Source of the DNA: DASUNQ01 sp036277075
GTDB taxonomy: Bacteria; Acidobacteriota; Thermoanaerobaculia; Multivoradales; UBA5704
Assembly: GCA_036277075.1 (NCBI GenBank)
Contig: DASUNQ010000274.1
Span: forward strand, 1-31,712
Length of the DNA: 31,712 nucleotides
Reading direction: 5' to 3'
Shown: piece by piece, positions 1-8,435 of the stretch
Layout of the letters: each line of letters starts with the position of its first letter
How positions within the stretch are numbered: the stretch's first letter is position 1
Notes under the pieces: generated by a model
What the model saw: the letters and a program-made list of their open reading frames with translations, nothing else
Told to the model about the DNA's origin: nothing
The model's database searches: none
Position numbers and translations under genes: made by a program

Positions 1-1
1 C

Positions 2-532
2 CGCGGCGCGGTGGTCAGCGAGTTCCCCTGCGGCTGGGCGGCGCTGGCGCGCAACTTCCCTGTGCGCAACCGCGTCATCGCGGCGCTCGCGGCGGGGACG
101 CTCGTCGTCGAGGCGGCGGCGCGCTCGGGGTCGCTGTTGACGGCGCGGCACGCGCTCGAGCTCGGGCGCGAGGTGCTGGCGGTGCCCGGCCGCATCTTCG
201 ACGAGAAGGCGCTCGGCCCCAACAGCCTCTTGCGCGACGGCGCCTGCCTGGTGCGCCATCCGCGCGACGTGCTCGAGGCGCTCTGGCCGGAGCTCCTCGC
301 CCAGCGCGCCGGCGCGGCGGGCGACGCCGCGGCCGAGACCTGCCGCGGGGTCCCGCCCGGACCCGCCGGCGAGCTGCTCGCCGCGATGCCGCCGGCCGAG
401 GAGATCGCGGCGGAAGCGGCCGCGGCGCGCGCGCGGCGCCCGGTCGAGCGCGCGCTCGCCGAGCTGCTCGAGCTCGAGCTCGGCGGCTGGGTGCGGCGCC
501 TGCCGGGACCGCTCTACGTGCGCGTGCCGTGA
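2..532 (+). CDS. dprA: DNA-processing protein DprA, C-terminal part (5' end outside window)
   Basis: The reading frame is open from the window edge and codes for the C-terminal part of DprA/Smf, which protects incoming single-stranded DNA and loads RecA during natural transformation. The family core is plain: SEFPCG near the edge, then NFPVRNRVIAAL, a VVEAAARSGSLLTARHALE stretch and EVLAVPG, all from the Rossmann-like ssDNA-binding domain. The last ~60 residues after an Ala/Pro-rich linker look like the winged-helix DprA C-terminal domain. The first in-frame ATG (GTG-like position 11) is not the true start, because the conserved domain continues upstream of it. topA follows 70 nt later on the same strand, a common dprA-topA arrangement. 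The identity is secure. Only the N-terminus is missing. Confidence 0.93.
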   Translation, partial: RGAVVSEFPCGWAALARNFPVRNRVIAALAAGTLVVEAAARSGSLLTARHALELGREVLAVPGRIFDEKALGPNSLLRDGACLVRHPRDVLEALWPELLAQRAGAAGDAAAETCRGVPPGPAGELLAAMPPAEEIAAEAAAARARRPVERALAELLELELGGWVRRLPGPLYVRVP

Positions 533-590
533 TACCCTCCGCCGCTCCCGCCGCGACAGGAATGAAATGAACGGACCCGCGCCGGGCGTT

Positions 591-596
591 TAGAGC
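591..596 (+). promoter_or_regulatory. -10-like hexamer upstream of topA
   Basis: TAGAGC ends 6 nt before the topA ATG and no Shine-Dalgarno sequence is visible between them. It matches the TAGANN/TANNNT boxes seen at the same distance from several other starts in the window, which would make the topA transcript leaderless. No convincing -35 is seen, so support is moderate to weak. Confidence 0.35.
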
Positions 597-602
597 ACCG
601 CC

Positions 603-2909
603 ATGGCCAAGAACCTGCTGATCGTCGAGAGCCCCGCCAAGACGCGGACGCTCAAGAAGTTCCTCGGCCGCGACTACGCGGTCGAGGCTTCGCTCGGGCA
701 CATCCGCGACCTGGTCAAGAAGGACCTCGGCATCGGCGAGAACTACGAGCCGCGCTACGCCGTGCTGCCGGCCAAGAAGGAGGTCGTGCAGAAGCTGCGC
801 AAGGCGGCGCGCGCCGCCGAGACCGTGTACCTCGCGCCCGACCCCGACCGCGAGGGCGAGGCCATCGCCTGGCACATCGCCGAGGTGCTGGAGCAGGACG
901 CGCAGGACATCCGCCGCGTCACCTTCAACGAGATCACGCGCAACGCCGTCCTGCGCGCCCTCGCCAACTCCGGCGTCATCGACTTCAAGAAGGTCGACGC
1001 GCAGCAGGCGCGGCGCCTCCTCGACCGGCTGATGGGGTTCCGCCTCTCGCCGCTGCTCTGGGAGAAGGTCAAGCAGGGGCTCTCCGCGGGGCGCGTGCAG
1101 TCGGTGGCGCTCAAGATGGTCTGCGACCGCCAGGCCGAGATCGACGCCTTCGCGCCGCAGGAGTACTGGCTGCTCGGCGCCGACCTCCAGGGGCCCGAGC
1201 CGCCGCCCTTCCGCGCCCGTCTCACCAAGATCGACGGCAAGAAGGCGGAGGTGGGCGACGGCGAGCGGGCGGCGGCGATCGTGCGCGACCTCGAGGCCGG
1301 CCGCTTCGTGGTGCGCGAGGTGGAGCGGAAGGAGTCCAAGCAGCGCCCGGCCCCGCCCTTCATCACCAGCCGCCTGCAGCAGGAGGCGGCGCGCCGCTTC
1401 GGCTTCTCGGTCAAGCGCACGATGAGCCTGGCGCAGGGCCTCTACGAGGGGCGCGAGGTCGGCGACCGCGGCTCGATCGGCCTCATCACCTACATGCGCA
1501 CCGACTCGACGCGCGTCGCCGACGAGGCGCTCGCCGCGGTGCGCGAGACGATCGCCGCGATCTACGGCCCGGCGGCGCTCCCCGAGCGCCCCAACTTCTA
1601 CGCCTCGAAGAAGGGGGCGCAGGACGCGCACGAGGCGATCCGCCCGACCAGCCTCGACCTGCCGCCGGACGCGGTGCGCGACTTCCTCAAGGCCGACGAG
1701 CACAAGCTCTACAAGCTGATCTGGGACCGCTTCGTCGCCTCGCAGATGCTGCCGGCGGTCTTCGACGTCACCAACATCGACGTCGAGAACGGCCGCTACC
1801 TCCTGCGCGCCTCGGGACGGGTGATGAAGAGCCCCGGCTACCTCGCGGTCTACCGCGAGACCCCCGACGAGGACGCCGGCAACGGCGCCGGCGAGGAGGC
1901 GGAGGGCAGCCTGCCGGCGGTCGAGGCGGGCCAGGCGCTCGAGCTGCTGGGGATCGCCAGCGAGCAGAAGTTCACCCAGCCGCCGCCGCCCTACACCGAG
2001 GCGACACTGGTCAAGGCGCTCGAGGAGAACGGCATCGGGCGCCCCTCGACCTACGCCTCGATCCTCTCGACCCTCGCCGAGCGCGAGTACGCGACGAAGG
2101 AGCAGGGGCGCTTCCGGCCGACGCCGCTCGGCACGATCGTCAACCGCCTCCTCCAGGCGAGCTTCAACGACATCCTCAACGAGGGCTACACCGCCGAGCT
2201 CGAGGGGCAGCTCGACGAGATCGAGGAGGGGAAGGTCGACTGGAAGGAGACCCTCGCCGCCTTCGACCGCAAGTTCACGGTGGACCTCGAGAGCGCCGGC
2301 CGGGAGATGCCCAACGTCAAGCGCGAGGGGGTGCCGATCGACGAGAGCTGCCCCGAGTGCGGCTCGCCGCTGGTCATGCGCTTCGGCCGCTTCGGCCCCT
2401 TCATCGCCTGCACCAACTACCCGGAGTGCAAGTACACGCGGAACGTCGAGGAGGAGCGGGCGGCGGGCGGCGGCGCGGCGGGCGCCGAAGGGGCGAACGG
2501 GGGCGCGGCGGAGGCCGAGGAGATCCCCCCTTGCGAGGAGTGCGGGCGGCCGATGCAGCTCAAGCGCAGCCGCTTCGGCACCTTCTACGGCTGCACCGGC
2601 TACCCGGAGTGCAAGAACATCCGCAAGCTCGGTCCCAAGCCCGAGCCGCCGAAGCCGACCGGCGTCGCCTGCCCCGAGTGCGGCCAGGGCGAGATGCTCG
2701 AGAAGCGCTCGCGCCGGGGCAAGACGTTCTATTCCTGCAGCCGCTACCCCGAATGCAAGTTCGCGCTCTGGGACCGCCCGGTCGACCGCGTCTGCCCCGA
2801 CTGCGGCGCGGCCTACCTGCTCGAAAAGACCACCAAGCGCGCCGGCACCCGCCTGCTCTGCAACGCCGAGGGCTGCAAGTTCCAGGAGAGCCTGGCGGCG
2901 GCGACCTGA
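603..2909 (+). CDS. topA: DNA topoisomerase I (type IA), with four C-terminal zinc-finger modules
   Basis: This 768-residue type IA topoisomerase relaxes negatively supercoiled DNA through a transient 5'-phosphotyrosine link. The Toprim domain opens with LLIVESPAKT (Glu9) and carries the metal-binding DPDREGE motif at residues 80-86. The catalytic tyrosine is Tyr297 in GLITYMRTDSTR. The rest of the IA core (decatenation gate, QQARRLLDRLMGFRLSP, GRPSTYASI) follows. From residue ~583 there are four CxxC...C zinc-ribbon modules, the first two separated by a Gly/Ala/Glu-rich linker. The fourth keeps its cysteines but has a longer spacing (LLCNAEGC). The ATG at 603 fits the family N-terminus exactly. 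The gene lies just downstream of dprA, with its 3' end 13 nt from the convergent DoxX gene. Confidence 0.98.
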   Translation: MAKNLLIVESPAKTRTLKKFLGRDYAVEASLGHIRDLVKKDLGIGENYEPRYAVLPAKKEVVQKLRKAARAAETVYLAPDPDREGEAIAWHIAEVLEQDAQDIRRVTFNEITRNAVLRALANSGVIDFKKVDAQQARRLLDRLMGFRLSPLLWEKVKQGLSAGRVQSVALKMVCDRQAEIDAFAPQEYWLLGADLQGPEPPPFRARLTKIDGKKAEVGDGERAAAIVRDLEAGRFVVREVERKESKQRPAPPFITSRLQQEAARRFGFSVKRTMSLAQGLYEGREVGDRGSIGLITYMRTDSTRVADEALAAVRETIAAIYGPAALPERPNFYASKKGAQDAHEAIRPTSLDLPPDAVRDFLKADEHKLYKLIWDRFVASQMLPAVFDVTNIDVENGRYLLRASGRVMKSPGYLAVYRETPDEDAGNGAGEEAEGSLPAVEAGQALELLGIASEQKFTQPPPPYTEATLVKALEENGIGRPSTYASILSTLAEREYATKEQGRFRPTPLGTIVNRLLQASFNDILNEGYTAELEGQLDEIEEGKVDWKETLAAFDRKFTVDLESAGREMPNVKREGVPIDESCPECGSPLVMRFGRFGPFIACTNYPECKYTRNVEEERAAGGGAAGAEGANGGAAEAEEIPPCEECGRPMQLKRSRFGTFYGCTGYPECKNIRKLGPKPEPPKPTGVACPECGQGEMLEKRSRRGKTFYSCSRYPECKFALWDRPVDRVCPDCGAAYLLEKTTKRAGTRLLCNAEGCKFQESLAAAT

Positions 2910-2922
2910 GCGGCCGCGCCCC

Positions 2923-3312
2923 TCAGCGCCGCCGGCGCATCAATCCGTCGAGGCTCCAGATTCCCGCGCCGCGCGCGGCGATGTAGAGGAAGACGAAGCA
3001 GTAGAGCGCCGCGAGCTCGCCCTGGTTCTGGATCGGCAGCCCGCCGTTGGGCTGGTGGACCATGAAGTAGGCGACGGCCATCTCGCCGCTGGCGAGGAAC
3101 GCGGCGAGGCTGGTGAAGAGGCCGATCAGGATCAGCACCCCCAGCACCAGCTCGAGCACGCCGGCGACGAACGGCAGCCCTGCCGACGGCGGCACCTTCT
3201 GGCCGCCGAGCGCGCCGAACATCTTCTGCACGCCGTGGCAGGCGAAGAGGAACCCCGAGACGATGCGCAGCAACGCGTAGATCGGTTCCGTGAATCTTCC
3301 GAGAAAGCCCAT
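2923..3312 (-). CDS. DoxX family membrane protein
   Basis: A 129-residue protein with about four hydrophobic segments and the DoxX pattern: ALLRIVSGFLFACHGVQKMFG near the N-terminus, GLPFVAGVLELVLGVLILIGL, then a short C-terminal tail RRR. DoxX proteins are small inner-membrane proteins linked loosely to redox or thiosulfate:quinone chemistry. The specific role here is unknown. An open frame extends upstream to 3405, but the start at 3312 is preferred: it has a strong GGAAGGAGG Shine-Dalgarno just upstream and begins directly at the conserved domain, whereas the upstream stretch overlaps the start of the divergent DUF547 gene. The gene converges on topA with a 13-nt gap and no visible terminator hairpin between them. 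Confidence 0.85.
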   Translation of the reverse strand: MGFLGRFTEPIYALLRIVSGFLFACHGVQKMFGALGGQKVPPSAGLPFVAGVLELVLGVLILIGLFTSLAAFLASGEMAVAYFMVHQPNGGLPIQNQGELAALYCFVFLYIAARGAGIWSLDGLMRRRR

Positions 3313-3385
3313 GCCCTCACCCTCCTTCCGGGGCCCGGCCCGGCGGACCTCATCCGGCCGGCCCTGGTTCGCGTACTCTACGGTC

Positions 3386-4168
3386 ATGGGCGCCCGGAGG
3401 AACATCGTCTCAGCAATCTCGGTCGCGGCGGCCCTCGCGCTCGCCGCGCCCGCCGCCGCGGCGGCCCCGGATTACGCCCCCTGGGCCGAGCTCCTGGGGC
3501 GGCACTACGACCCCGCGAAGGGGATGAACTACCGGGCCCTCAAGGCGCGCGACAAGGCGGCTCTCGACCGCCTCCGCGCCCAGCTCGCGCAGGTCGACGT
3601 CGCGGCGCTCGCGCGCCCCGACCAGCTCGCCTACTGGATCAACCTGTACAACGTCTCGGTGGTGGGGATCGTCGTCGACAACTACCCGGTGGAGTCGATC
3701 CGCGACCTCTCGACCGACCCGATCATCCGCCTCAACGTGTTCAAGAAGGACTCGGTCCCCGTCAAGGGGGGGAAGATGTCGCTCAACGACATCGAGAACG
3801 AGAAGGTCCGCGCCGGCTTCAAGGACCCGCGCATCCACTTCGCGATCAACTGCGCCGCCGAGAGCTGCCCGCCGATCCGGCCCGAGCCCTACGTCGGCGC
3901 GCGCATCGAGCAGCAGCTCGACGACCAGGCGCGGAAGTTCCTCGCCGGCCCGCACGGCGTGCGGCTGGAGCAGGACGGCGACACCCTGATCGTCCACACC
4001 ACCAAGGTGATGGACTGGTTCGGCGACGACTTCGAGAAGTGGGGCGGCGGCCGGCGCGCCTTCCTGCAGAAGCATCTGCCGCCCGAAAAGGCGCGGCGCT
4101 TGCAGGCCGCGAAGAAGGTCGAGCTGGAGTTCGACGACTACAGCTGGAGGCTCAACGACTCGTCCTAG
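3386..4168 (+). CDS. DUF547 domain protein, secreted
   Basis: A 260-residue protein with a signal peptide (MGARRNIVSAISVAAALALAAPAAAAAP, likely cut after the alanine run). The mature part is a DUF547 domain: YWINLYNVSVV, LNDIENE..., and the family hallmark HFAINCAAESCPPI with its cysteine pair. DUF547 proteins are common, usually secreted or lipid-anchored, and biochemically undefined. The frame opens earlier (3290), but the ATG at 3386 gives a normal signal peptide and lies 6 nt after a TACTCT box (3374-3379), suggesting a leaderless message. The downstream radical SAM gene starts 4 nt after the stop, so the two are probably co-transcribed. The family assignment is confident. The function is unknown. 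Confidence 0.88.
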   Translation: MGARRNIVSAISVAAALALAAPAAAAAPDYAPWAELLGRHYDPAKGMNYRALKARDKAALDRLRAQLAQVDVAALARPDQLAYWINLYNVSVVGIVVDNYPVESIRDLSTDPIIRLNVFKKDSVPVKGGKMSLNDIENEKVRAGFKDPRIHFAINCAAESCPPIRPEPYVGARIEQQLDDQARKFLAGPHGVRLEQDGDTLIVHTTKVMDWFGDDFEKWGGGRRAFLQKHLPPEKARRLQAAKKVELEFDDYSWRLNDSS

Positions 4169-4172
4169 GCCG

Positions 4173-5563
4173 ATGCGCTCCCTGCGCCAAGCCTGGCGCC
4201 TCCTCCGCGATCCGGTGACGCCGGAGAAGCGGCGCCTCCTGGACGATCGCTGGCGAGGGCTCGCCCCCGCCCTCCGCCTTCCCGGCCAGGGCTTGGGGCA
4301 GAAGGCCACCGGCTGCGGCGCCACGATCGGCGTTCAGCCGCGCTGCGACTTCGCCTGCACCGGCTGCTACCTCGGCAGCGAGGCCAACCGGGTCCCCGCG
4401 CTCCCCACCGCCGCCGTCCTGGCGCAGCTCGACGGGCTGCGCCGCTACCTCGGCCCCAAGAGCAACGTCCAGATCACCGACGGCGAGGTCACCCTCCGCC
4501 CGATGGAGCAGCTGGTCGAGATCCTCGCCCACGCCCGCGCGATCGGCGTCGTGCCGATGGTGATGACCCACGGCGACACCTTCCGGCGGCGGCCCGGCCT
4601 GCTCGAGCGCCTGATGGTCGAGGGCGGCCTGACCGAGGTCTCCATCCACGTCGACGTCACCCAGCGCGGGCGCGACGGCTACAGCGCGCGCGCTCCGAGC
4701 TCGAGCTGATGCCGCTGCGCGACGAGCTGGCGGCGATGGTGCGCGCGGCGCGCCGGCGCACCGGCCGGCCGCTGCGCGCCGCGACGACGCTGACGATCAC
4801 CCGCCAGAACCTGCCGCAGGTCGCCGACGTGGTGCGCTGGACGGTGGCCAACCGCGACGCCTTCGGCCTGATCAGCTTCCAGCCGCTGGCGCAGGTCGGC
4901 CGCACGCGCCGGAGCTTGGAGGGGGTCAGCGCGGAGGAGCTCTGGCGCGAGGTGGGCCGCGCCACCGCCGACTTCGGCGCGCCGCTCGCAGGCACCGGGC
5001 CGATGCACTTCGGCCACCCGGAGTGCACGCGCTTCGTCCCCTTCCTCGCCCTCGAGCGCCGCGGCGGGGCGCCGCGCCTGCTCCAGCTCATCCGCGACGT
5101 CCCCGACGACGTGGCAGTGATGCGCGAGTTCTTCGCCCGCGGCCTCGGCGGCATCGCCTTTCGCGACGACCGGCCGCTGGAGGCGCTGGGGCGCGGCGCC
5201 GGCGTCGTGCTCACCGATCCGCGCTGGCTCCTCGGGAGAGTGCGCCGCTGGGTGGACGCGCGCCTGCGCGCCGAGGCCGGCGCCGGCCTCGGCCGCCTCG
5301 CCGCCGACGCGCTCGCGGGGCGCGTCCGGGTGGACGGCGTGACCCTCACCAGCCATCACTTCATGAGCCCGGCGGAGCTCGCGACCGACCGCGGGCGCGA
5401 GCGCCTCGCCGCCTGCGTCTTCCGCCTCCCCTTCCGCGGCGAGATGGTGCCGATGTGCCGGATGAACGCCGACGGCGTCCGCGAACGCGCCTACGCCGAG
5501 ATCATCGCCGGGGCGGCGGCGCCTGCGGCGGCGGGCTCCCGGGCGCTCCCCGTGGTGCATTGA
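4173..5563 (+). CDS. Radical SAM protein, split by an apparent -1 frameshift at about 4683-4700
   Basis: Two adjoining frames (4173-4709 and 4709-5563) read as one ~463-residue radical SAM enzyme. The first has the [4Fe-4S] motif CDFACTGC in GVQPRCDFACTGCYL, preceded by KATGCGATI, then strand motifs VQITDGEVTLRP and EVSIHVDVTQRG. The second begins MPLRDELAAMVRAARR and continues the barrel (ATTLTITRQNLPQVADVVRW). It has a Cys/His-containing C-terminal half that includes VPMCRMN, possibly binding an auxiliary cluster. The second frame stays open upstream of its ATG as RSELEL, so a single missing base in the GCGCGCGC run near 4686-4693 restores one protein. The TGATG stop/start overlap could instead mimic coupling, but each half alone would be an incomplete barrel. 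The substrate is unknown. The gene follows DUF547 by 4 nt. Either a pseudogene or a sequencing error is possible. Confidence 0.75.
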
Positions 5564-6365
5564 GCAGGGCCGCGCCGCGCCGCCACACCGCGGGCGCATC
5601 GACCTCCCGCACCACCGTCACCCGCCGCTCCCCCGCGCCCCACTCGATCCAGCCGCGCGCATGCAGGCGCGCCGCGGTCTCGGCGCGCTCGACGGCCTCG
5701 GGCGCGAAGAGGCAGGCGGCGGCGAGGAGGTCGTAGGCGGGGAAGGTGCGGGAGGCGCGCAGCAGGCGCATGCGCCGCAGCCAGCGGCGGGAGCCGCGGC
5801 GCAGCGCCTCTCCGAGCTCTCCCGCGAGCTCACGCAGCTCGCGCGTCCCGACGCGGAGCCGCCGCGCCACGTCCAGCGGCACGACGGTCAGCGGCAGGGG
5901 CGAATCCCAGACGGCGCGGGTCGCGGGCAGATCGTGCGTCAGGTTGAACTCGTGCGGCCAGAGCGGCGGCCAGCGGCCGCGCGAGGTGAGGCTGCCGCCG
6001 ACGACGAGGACCTCCGCGACGTCGAGCCGCGAGCCGCGGCGCGCCGCCGCCAGCGCCGCGGCGAGGTTGGTGAGCGGTCCCAAGGCCACGACGGTGAGCG
6101 GCTCCCCCGCCCACAGCCAGGCCGCCTCGTCCACCCGCTCTCCGTCTGCCGCCGTCGCGCCGCGCAGGTAGGGCCCGGGGAAGCCGCAGAGCACCCCCAG
6201 CGCGCGGTTGTTGGCGGCCGCGAGCGGCTCCGGGGTGTTGCCGCCGACGCTCGCCAGCGCCGCCACCGGCAGGCCGCTCGCGAGGAGGGCCGCCACCGCC
6301 AGGGCGTCGTCCACGTCGCCGCGCGGCGAGCCCAGCGCGTTGTCCGAGTCGACGAGCAGGCGCAT
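5502..6365 (-). CDS. Nucleoside hydrolase (inosine-uridine preferring family)
   Basis: A 287-residue protein of the calcium-dependent nucleoside hydrolase family, which cuts the N-glycosidic bond of ribonucleosides in salvage. The Ca-binding N-terminus is DSDNALG...GDVDDALA (Asp6, Asp8, Asp17, Asp19, Asp20), an extended version of the usual DTDPGxDDA. It then has SVGGNT, VVALGPLTNLAAAL, VVGGS and HEFNLTHDLPATRAVW, each a standard family block. The Pro-rich tail from residue ~272 overlaps the end of the convergent radical SAM gene by 62 nt and may be an extension with no conserved role. TAGTTT lies 8 nt before the ATG, consistent with a leaderless start. The CBM9-like gene diverges from here. 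Confidence 0.87.
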   Translation of the reverse strand: MRLLVDSDNALGSPRGDVDDALAVAALLASGLPVAALASVGGNTPEPLAAANNRALGVLCGFPGPYLRGATAADGERVDEAAWLWAGEPLTVVALGPLTNLAAALAAARRGSRLDVAEVLVVGGSLTSRGRWPPLWPHEFNLTHDLPATRAVWDSPLPLTVVPLDVARRLRVGTRELRELAGELGEALRRGSRRWLRRMRLLRASRTFPAYDLLAAACLFAPEAVERAETAARLHARGWIEWGAGERRVTVVREVDAPAVWRRGAALLNAPRGAPGSPPPQAPPPRR

Positions 6366-6384
6366 CAGCTGGAAAACTACACGA

Positions 6385-7050
6385 GTGACGGTCCGGCTCC
6401 CGCGCGCTCCGCGCGCCTTTCGCCCCGCGGCGCCGCTCGCCGCGCTGCCCTGGGAGGAGGTGCCGGTCCTCGCCGCCCTGGTCCGCAGCGAGGACGGCGG
6501 TCCGCCGGAGCAGGCGACGGCGGTGCGGGCGTGCTGGGACGGCGAGGCGCTCTACGCGCGCTGGGAGTGCGCGGACCGCGAGGCCTGGGGGACGCTGACC
6601 GGGCGCGACGCGCCGATCTACGAGGAGGAGGTGGTGGAGCTCTTCCTGGCGCCCGGGGCGGAGGACCCGGGGCGCTACGTCGAATTCGAGGTGGCGCCGA
6701 CCGGCGTCTTCTTCGACGCCCTCATCGGCAACCCCAACCGGCGGCGCGCGGGCCTCGAGATCGGGACCGAGTGGGACTGCGCCGGCGTGGTCTGGGAGGC
6801 CGGGGAGCTGCCGGAGCGCGCCGCCGGCGCCCAGGACTGGTGGGCGGCGCTCGCCGTCCCCTGGCGCGGGGTCCTCGGCGCGCTCGGCCGGCCGCCGGGC
6901 GAGCTGCCGCCGGTCTGGCGCGCCAACTTCTACCGCATCGACCGCCCGCGCGACGGCGCCCCCGAACACAGCGCCTGGTCCCCGACCCTCGTCGCTCCCG
7001 CCGACTTCCACCGGCCGGCGCGCTTCGGGACCTGGGTCCTCAGCGCTTGA
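6385..7050 (+). CDS. Carbohydrate-binding family 9-like protein
   Basis: A 221-residue protein matching the CBM9-like 2 fold. Features are the ATAVRACWDGEALYARWECAD block, a VVELFLAPGAEDPGRYVEFEVAPTG segment, DWWAALAVPW, and the closing PPVWRANFYRIDRPRDGAPEHSAWSPT stretch, where Trp/Tyr residues would line the sugar site. There is no signal peptide, so it may be cytoplasmic or it may be a stand-alone module. The start is taken as the GTG at 6385. The frame stays open further upstream only because it runs antisense to the nucleoside hydrolase. Its last 11 nt overlap the end of the convergent aquaporin gene. The ligand is not predictable. Confidence 0.8.
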   Translation: MTVRLPRAPRAFRPAAPLAALPWEEVPVLAALVRSEDGGPPEQATAVRACWDGEALYARWECADREAWGTLTGRDAPIYEEEVVELFLAPGAEDPGRYVEFEVAPTGVFFDALIGNPNRRRAGLEIGTEWDCAGVVWEAGELPERAAGAQDWWAALAVPWRGVLGALGRPPGELPPVWRANFYRIDRPRDGAPEHSAWSPTLVAPADFHRPARFGTWVLSA

Positions 7051-7729
7051 CCTTCTCCTCGGCCAGCAGCCCCCGGTAGAGCAGCGCCGCCGCGGCGGCG
7101 CCGAGGGCGGGGCCGACGAAGTAAACCCAGAGGTCGTTGAAGTCGCCGGTCGCCACCGCCGGCCCCAGGCTGCGCGCCGGGTTCAGGCTGGCGCCGGTGA
7201 GCGGGCCGCCCATGAGGATCGCGAAGACCAGGGTGAAACCGACGGCGAGGCCGTCGAGCGGCGTCGCCTTGCCGCTCACGCCGGCGTTCATGATCGTGTT
7301 GAGCAGGAAGAAGGTGAGGATCGCCTCGAGCACCACGCCGGCGGCCGGCGTGACGGTGACCGTCGTCGTCCCCACCACCAACCCCTGCGCCAGCCGCGTC
7401 GCGCCGAGGCCGGTCTCATTGCCGCCGAGCACCCAGCAGAGCGCCAGCGCCCCGGTCACGCCGCCGGCGAGCTGCACCGCCATGTAGGCGAGCGCCCGCC
7501 CGGCCGGGATGCTCCCGGCGAGCCAGACGCCGAACGTCACCGCGGGATTGAGGTGCGTGCCGGAGACGTGGCCGTAGGCGTAGGCGAAGGCGACGACGAC
7601 CAGGCCGTGCGCCAGGGCCACCCCCACCAGACCGCCGAGCCCGAGGGCTCCGGCGCCGGCACCGATCAGGATCAGGGCGAAGGTGCCGATGAGCTCGGCG
7701 ACCAACGCGCTCAGCAGGCTGCGGCTCAT
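7040..7729 (-). CDS. Aquaporin / MIP family channel (AqpZ-like)
   Basis: A 229-residue membrane channel with six hydrophobic helices and both half-helix signature loops: HLNPAVT (Asn61) and SLNPARS (Asn183). The ELIGTFALILIG N-terminus and the AqpZ-like length favour a water channel over a glycerol facilitator, which usually carries a longer loop and an Asp in the second NPA motif (NPARD). Here that residue is Ser, in line with water selectivity. An AGGAG ribosome site precedes the ATG by a few bases. The OmpA gene ends 16 nt upstream, so this is probably the last gene of a lipoprotein-OmpA-aquaporin operon concerned with the envelope or osmotic balance (inference). It converges on the CBM9-like gene. 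Confidence 0.93.
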   Translation of the reverse strand: MSRSLLSALVAELIGTFALILIGAGAGALGLGGLVGVALAHGLVVVAFAYAYGHVSGTHLNPAVTFGVWLAGSIPAGRALAYMAVQLAGGVTGALALCWVLGGNETGLGATRLAQGLVVGTTTVTVTPAAGVVLEAILTFFLLNTIMNAGVSGKATPLDGLAVGFTLVFAILMGGPLTGASLNPARSLGPAVATGDFNDLWVYFVGPALGAAAAALLYRGLLAEEKVKR

Positions 7730-7745
7730 GCTCCTCTCCCTCCGC

Positions 7746-8426
7746 TCACTGCTTGCGGATGATTGCGGCGACGCGGCGGTTCCGCTGCCGCCCCGCGTCG
7801 TCGTCGTTGCTCGCCACCGGCTTGCTCTCCCCGAGCCCCTGGGTGGTGAGCCGGCCGGCCTCGATCCCCTCGCGCTCGACGAGCCAGGCCTTGACCGCCG
7901 CCGCCCGCCGCTCGGAGAGCCGCTGGTTGTAGGCGTCGTCCCCCTTGGCGTCGGTATGCCCCTCGAGCCGCGCCGTCCCCTGCGGGAAGCCGCGCAGGAC
8001 GGTGGCGAGGCGGCCGAGCGCGCCGGCGGCGTCGGGGCGGATCTCGGCCTTGTCGAAGTCGAAGAGGACGTCGGCTGGGAGCTCGACGATCACCTCGAGC
8101 GCGGTCTCGCGCGCTCCGAGCGACTGGATCGCTTGGCGGGTCTCCTGGACGGTCGCGACGACGCCGCGGGCGGCGCCGGCGACGCCGGTCTGGATGCCGA
8201 CGATGCGCATCACGACGGGCCGGATCGCCACCGCGCCGCGTCCCGGCCCGAGCTTCGCGGCCGCCGCTTGGGCCGCGGCCACGGTCCGCGGATGCCACGC
8301 GTCGGGGTAGGGAACGTCCTGGGCGGCGGCCGCCGCGGCGCCGGCGAGGCCGAGCGCGGCCACCAGGCGCGAAAGCTTTCGCGCCGGGCTCGAAGCAAAC
8401 GCCCGCCCGCCGCTGCGGAGATCCAC
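7746..8426 (-). CDS. OmpA family outer-membrane/peptidoglycan-associated protein
   Basis: A 226-residue protein with a GTG start, a long basic n-region, a hydrophobic segment (LVAALGLAGAAAAAA) and a likely cleavage site before QDVPYPD. The C-terminal ~110 residues form an OmpA-like peptidoglycan-binding domain: VLFDFDKAEIRPDA, LEGHTDAKGDDAYNQRLSERRAAAV (the NxxLSxxRA-type helix with the Asp/Arg pair for diaminopimelate), GESKPVASN and RQRNRRV. There is no beta-barrel, so it probably tethers the envelope from the periplasm or outer membrane. The GTG lies 9 nt after the stop of the lipoprotein gene, supporting one transcript. A 20-bp palindrome (8366-8385) is embedded in the codons for residues ~14-21, just before the hydrophobic core of the signal. 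See the separate repeat entry. Confidence 0.9.
   Translation of the reverse strand: MDLRSGGRAFASSPARKLSRLVAALGLAGAAAAAAQDVPYPDAWHPRTVAAAQAAAAKLGPGRGAVAIRPVVMRIVGIQTGVAGAARGVVATVQETRQAIQSLGARETALEVIVELPADVLFDFDKAEIRPDAAGALGRLATVLRGFPQGTARLEGHTDAKGDDAYNQRLSERRAAAVKAWLVEREGIEAGRLTTQGLGESKPVASNDDDAGRQRNRRVAAIIRKQ
8366..8391 (+). repeat. Palindromic element, copy A (inside the OmpA signal region)
   Basis: GGCGCGAAAGCTTTCGCGCC is a perfect 20-bp palindrome and is followed directly by GGGCTC. The same 26-nt block occurs again, with one mismatch in the palindrome centre, on the minus strand of the glycosyltransferase gene at 21557-21582. Identity of 25/26 at two unrelated loci points to a dispersed palindromic element rather than chance. 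Here it lies within coding sequence, in the opposite orientation relative to the host gene compared with copy B. Confidence 0.6.
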
Positions 8427-8435
8427 GCGCGGCCC

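Noticed and set aside
75..1703. Long minus-strand ORF antisense to dprA/topA
   Set aside because: It mirrors the true genes in a GC-rich background, is rich in Arg/Ala, and has no conserved motif.
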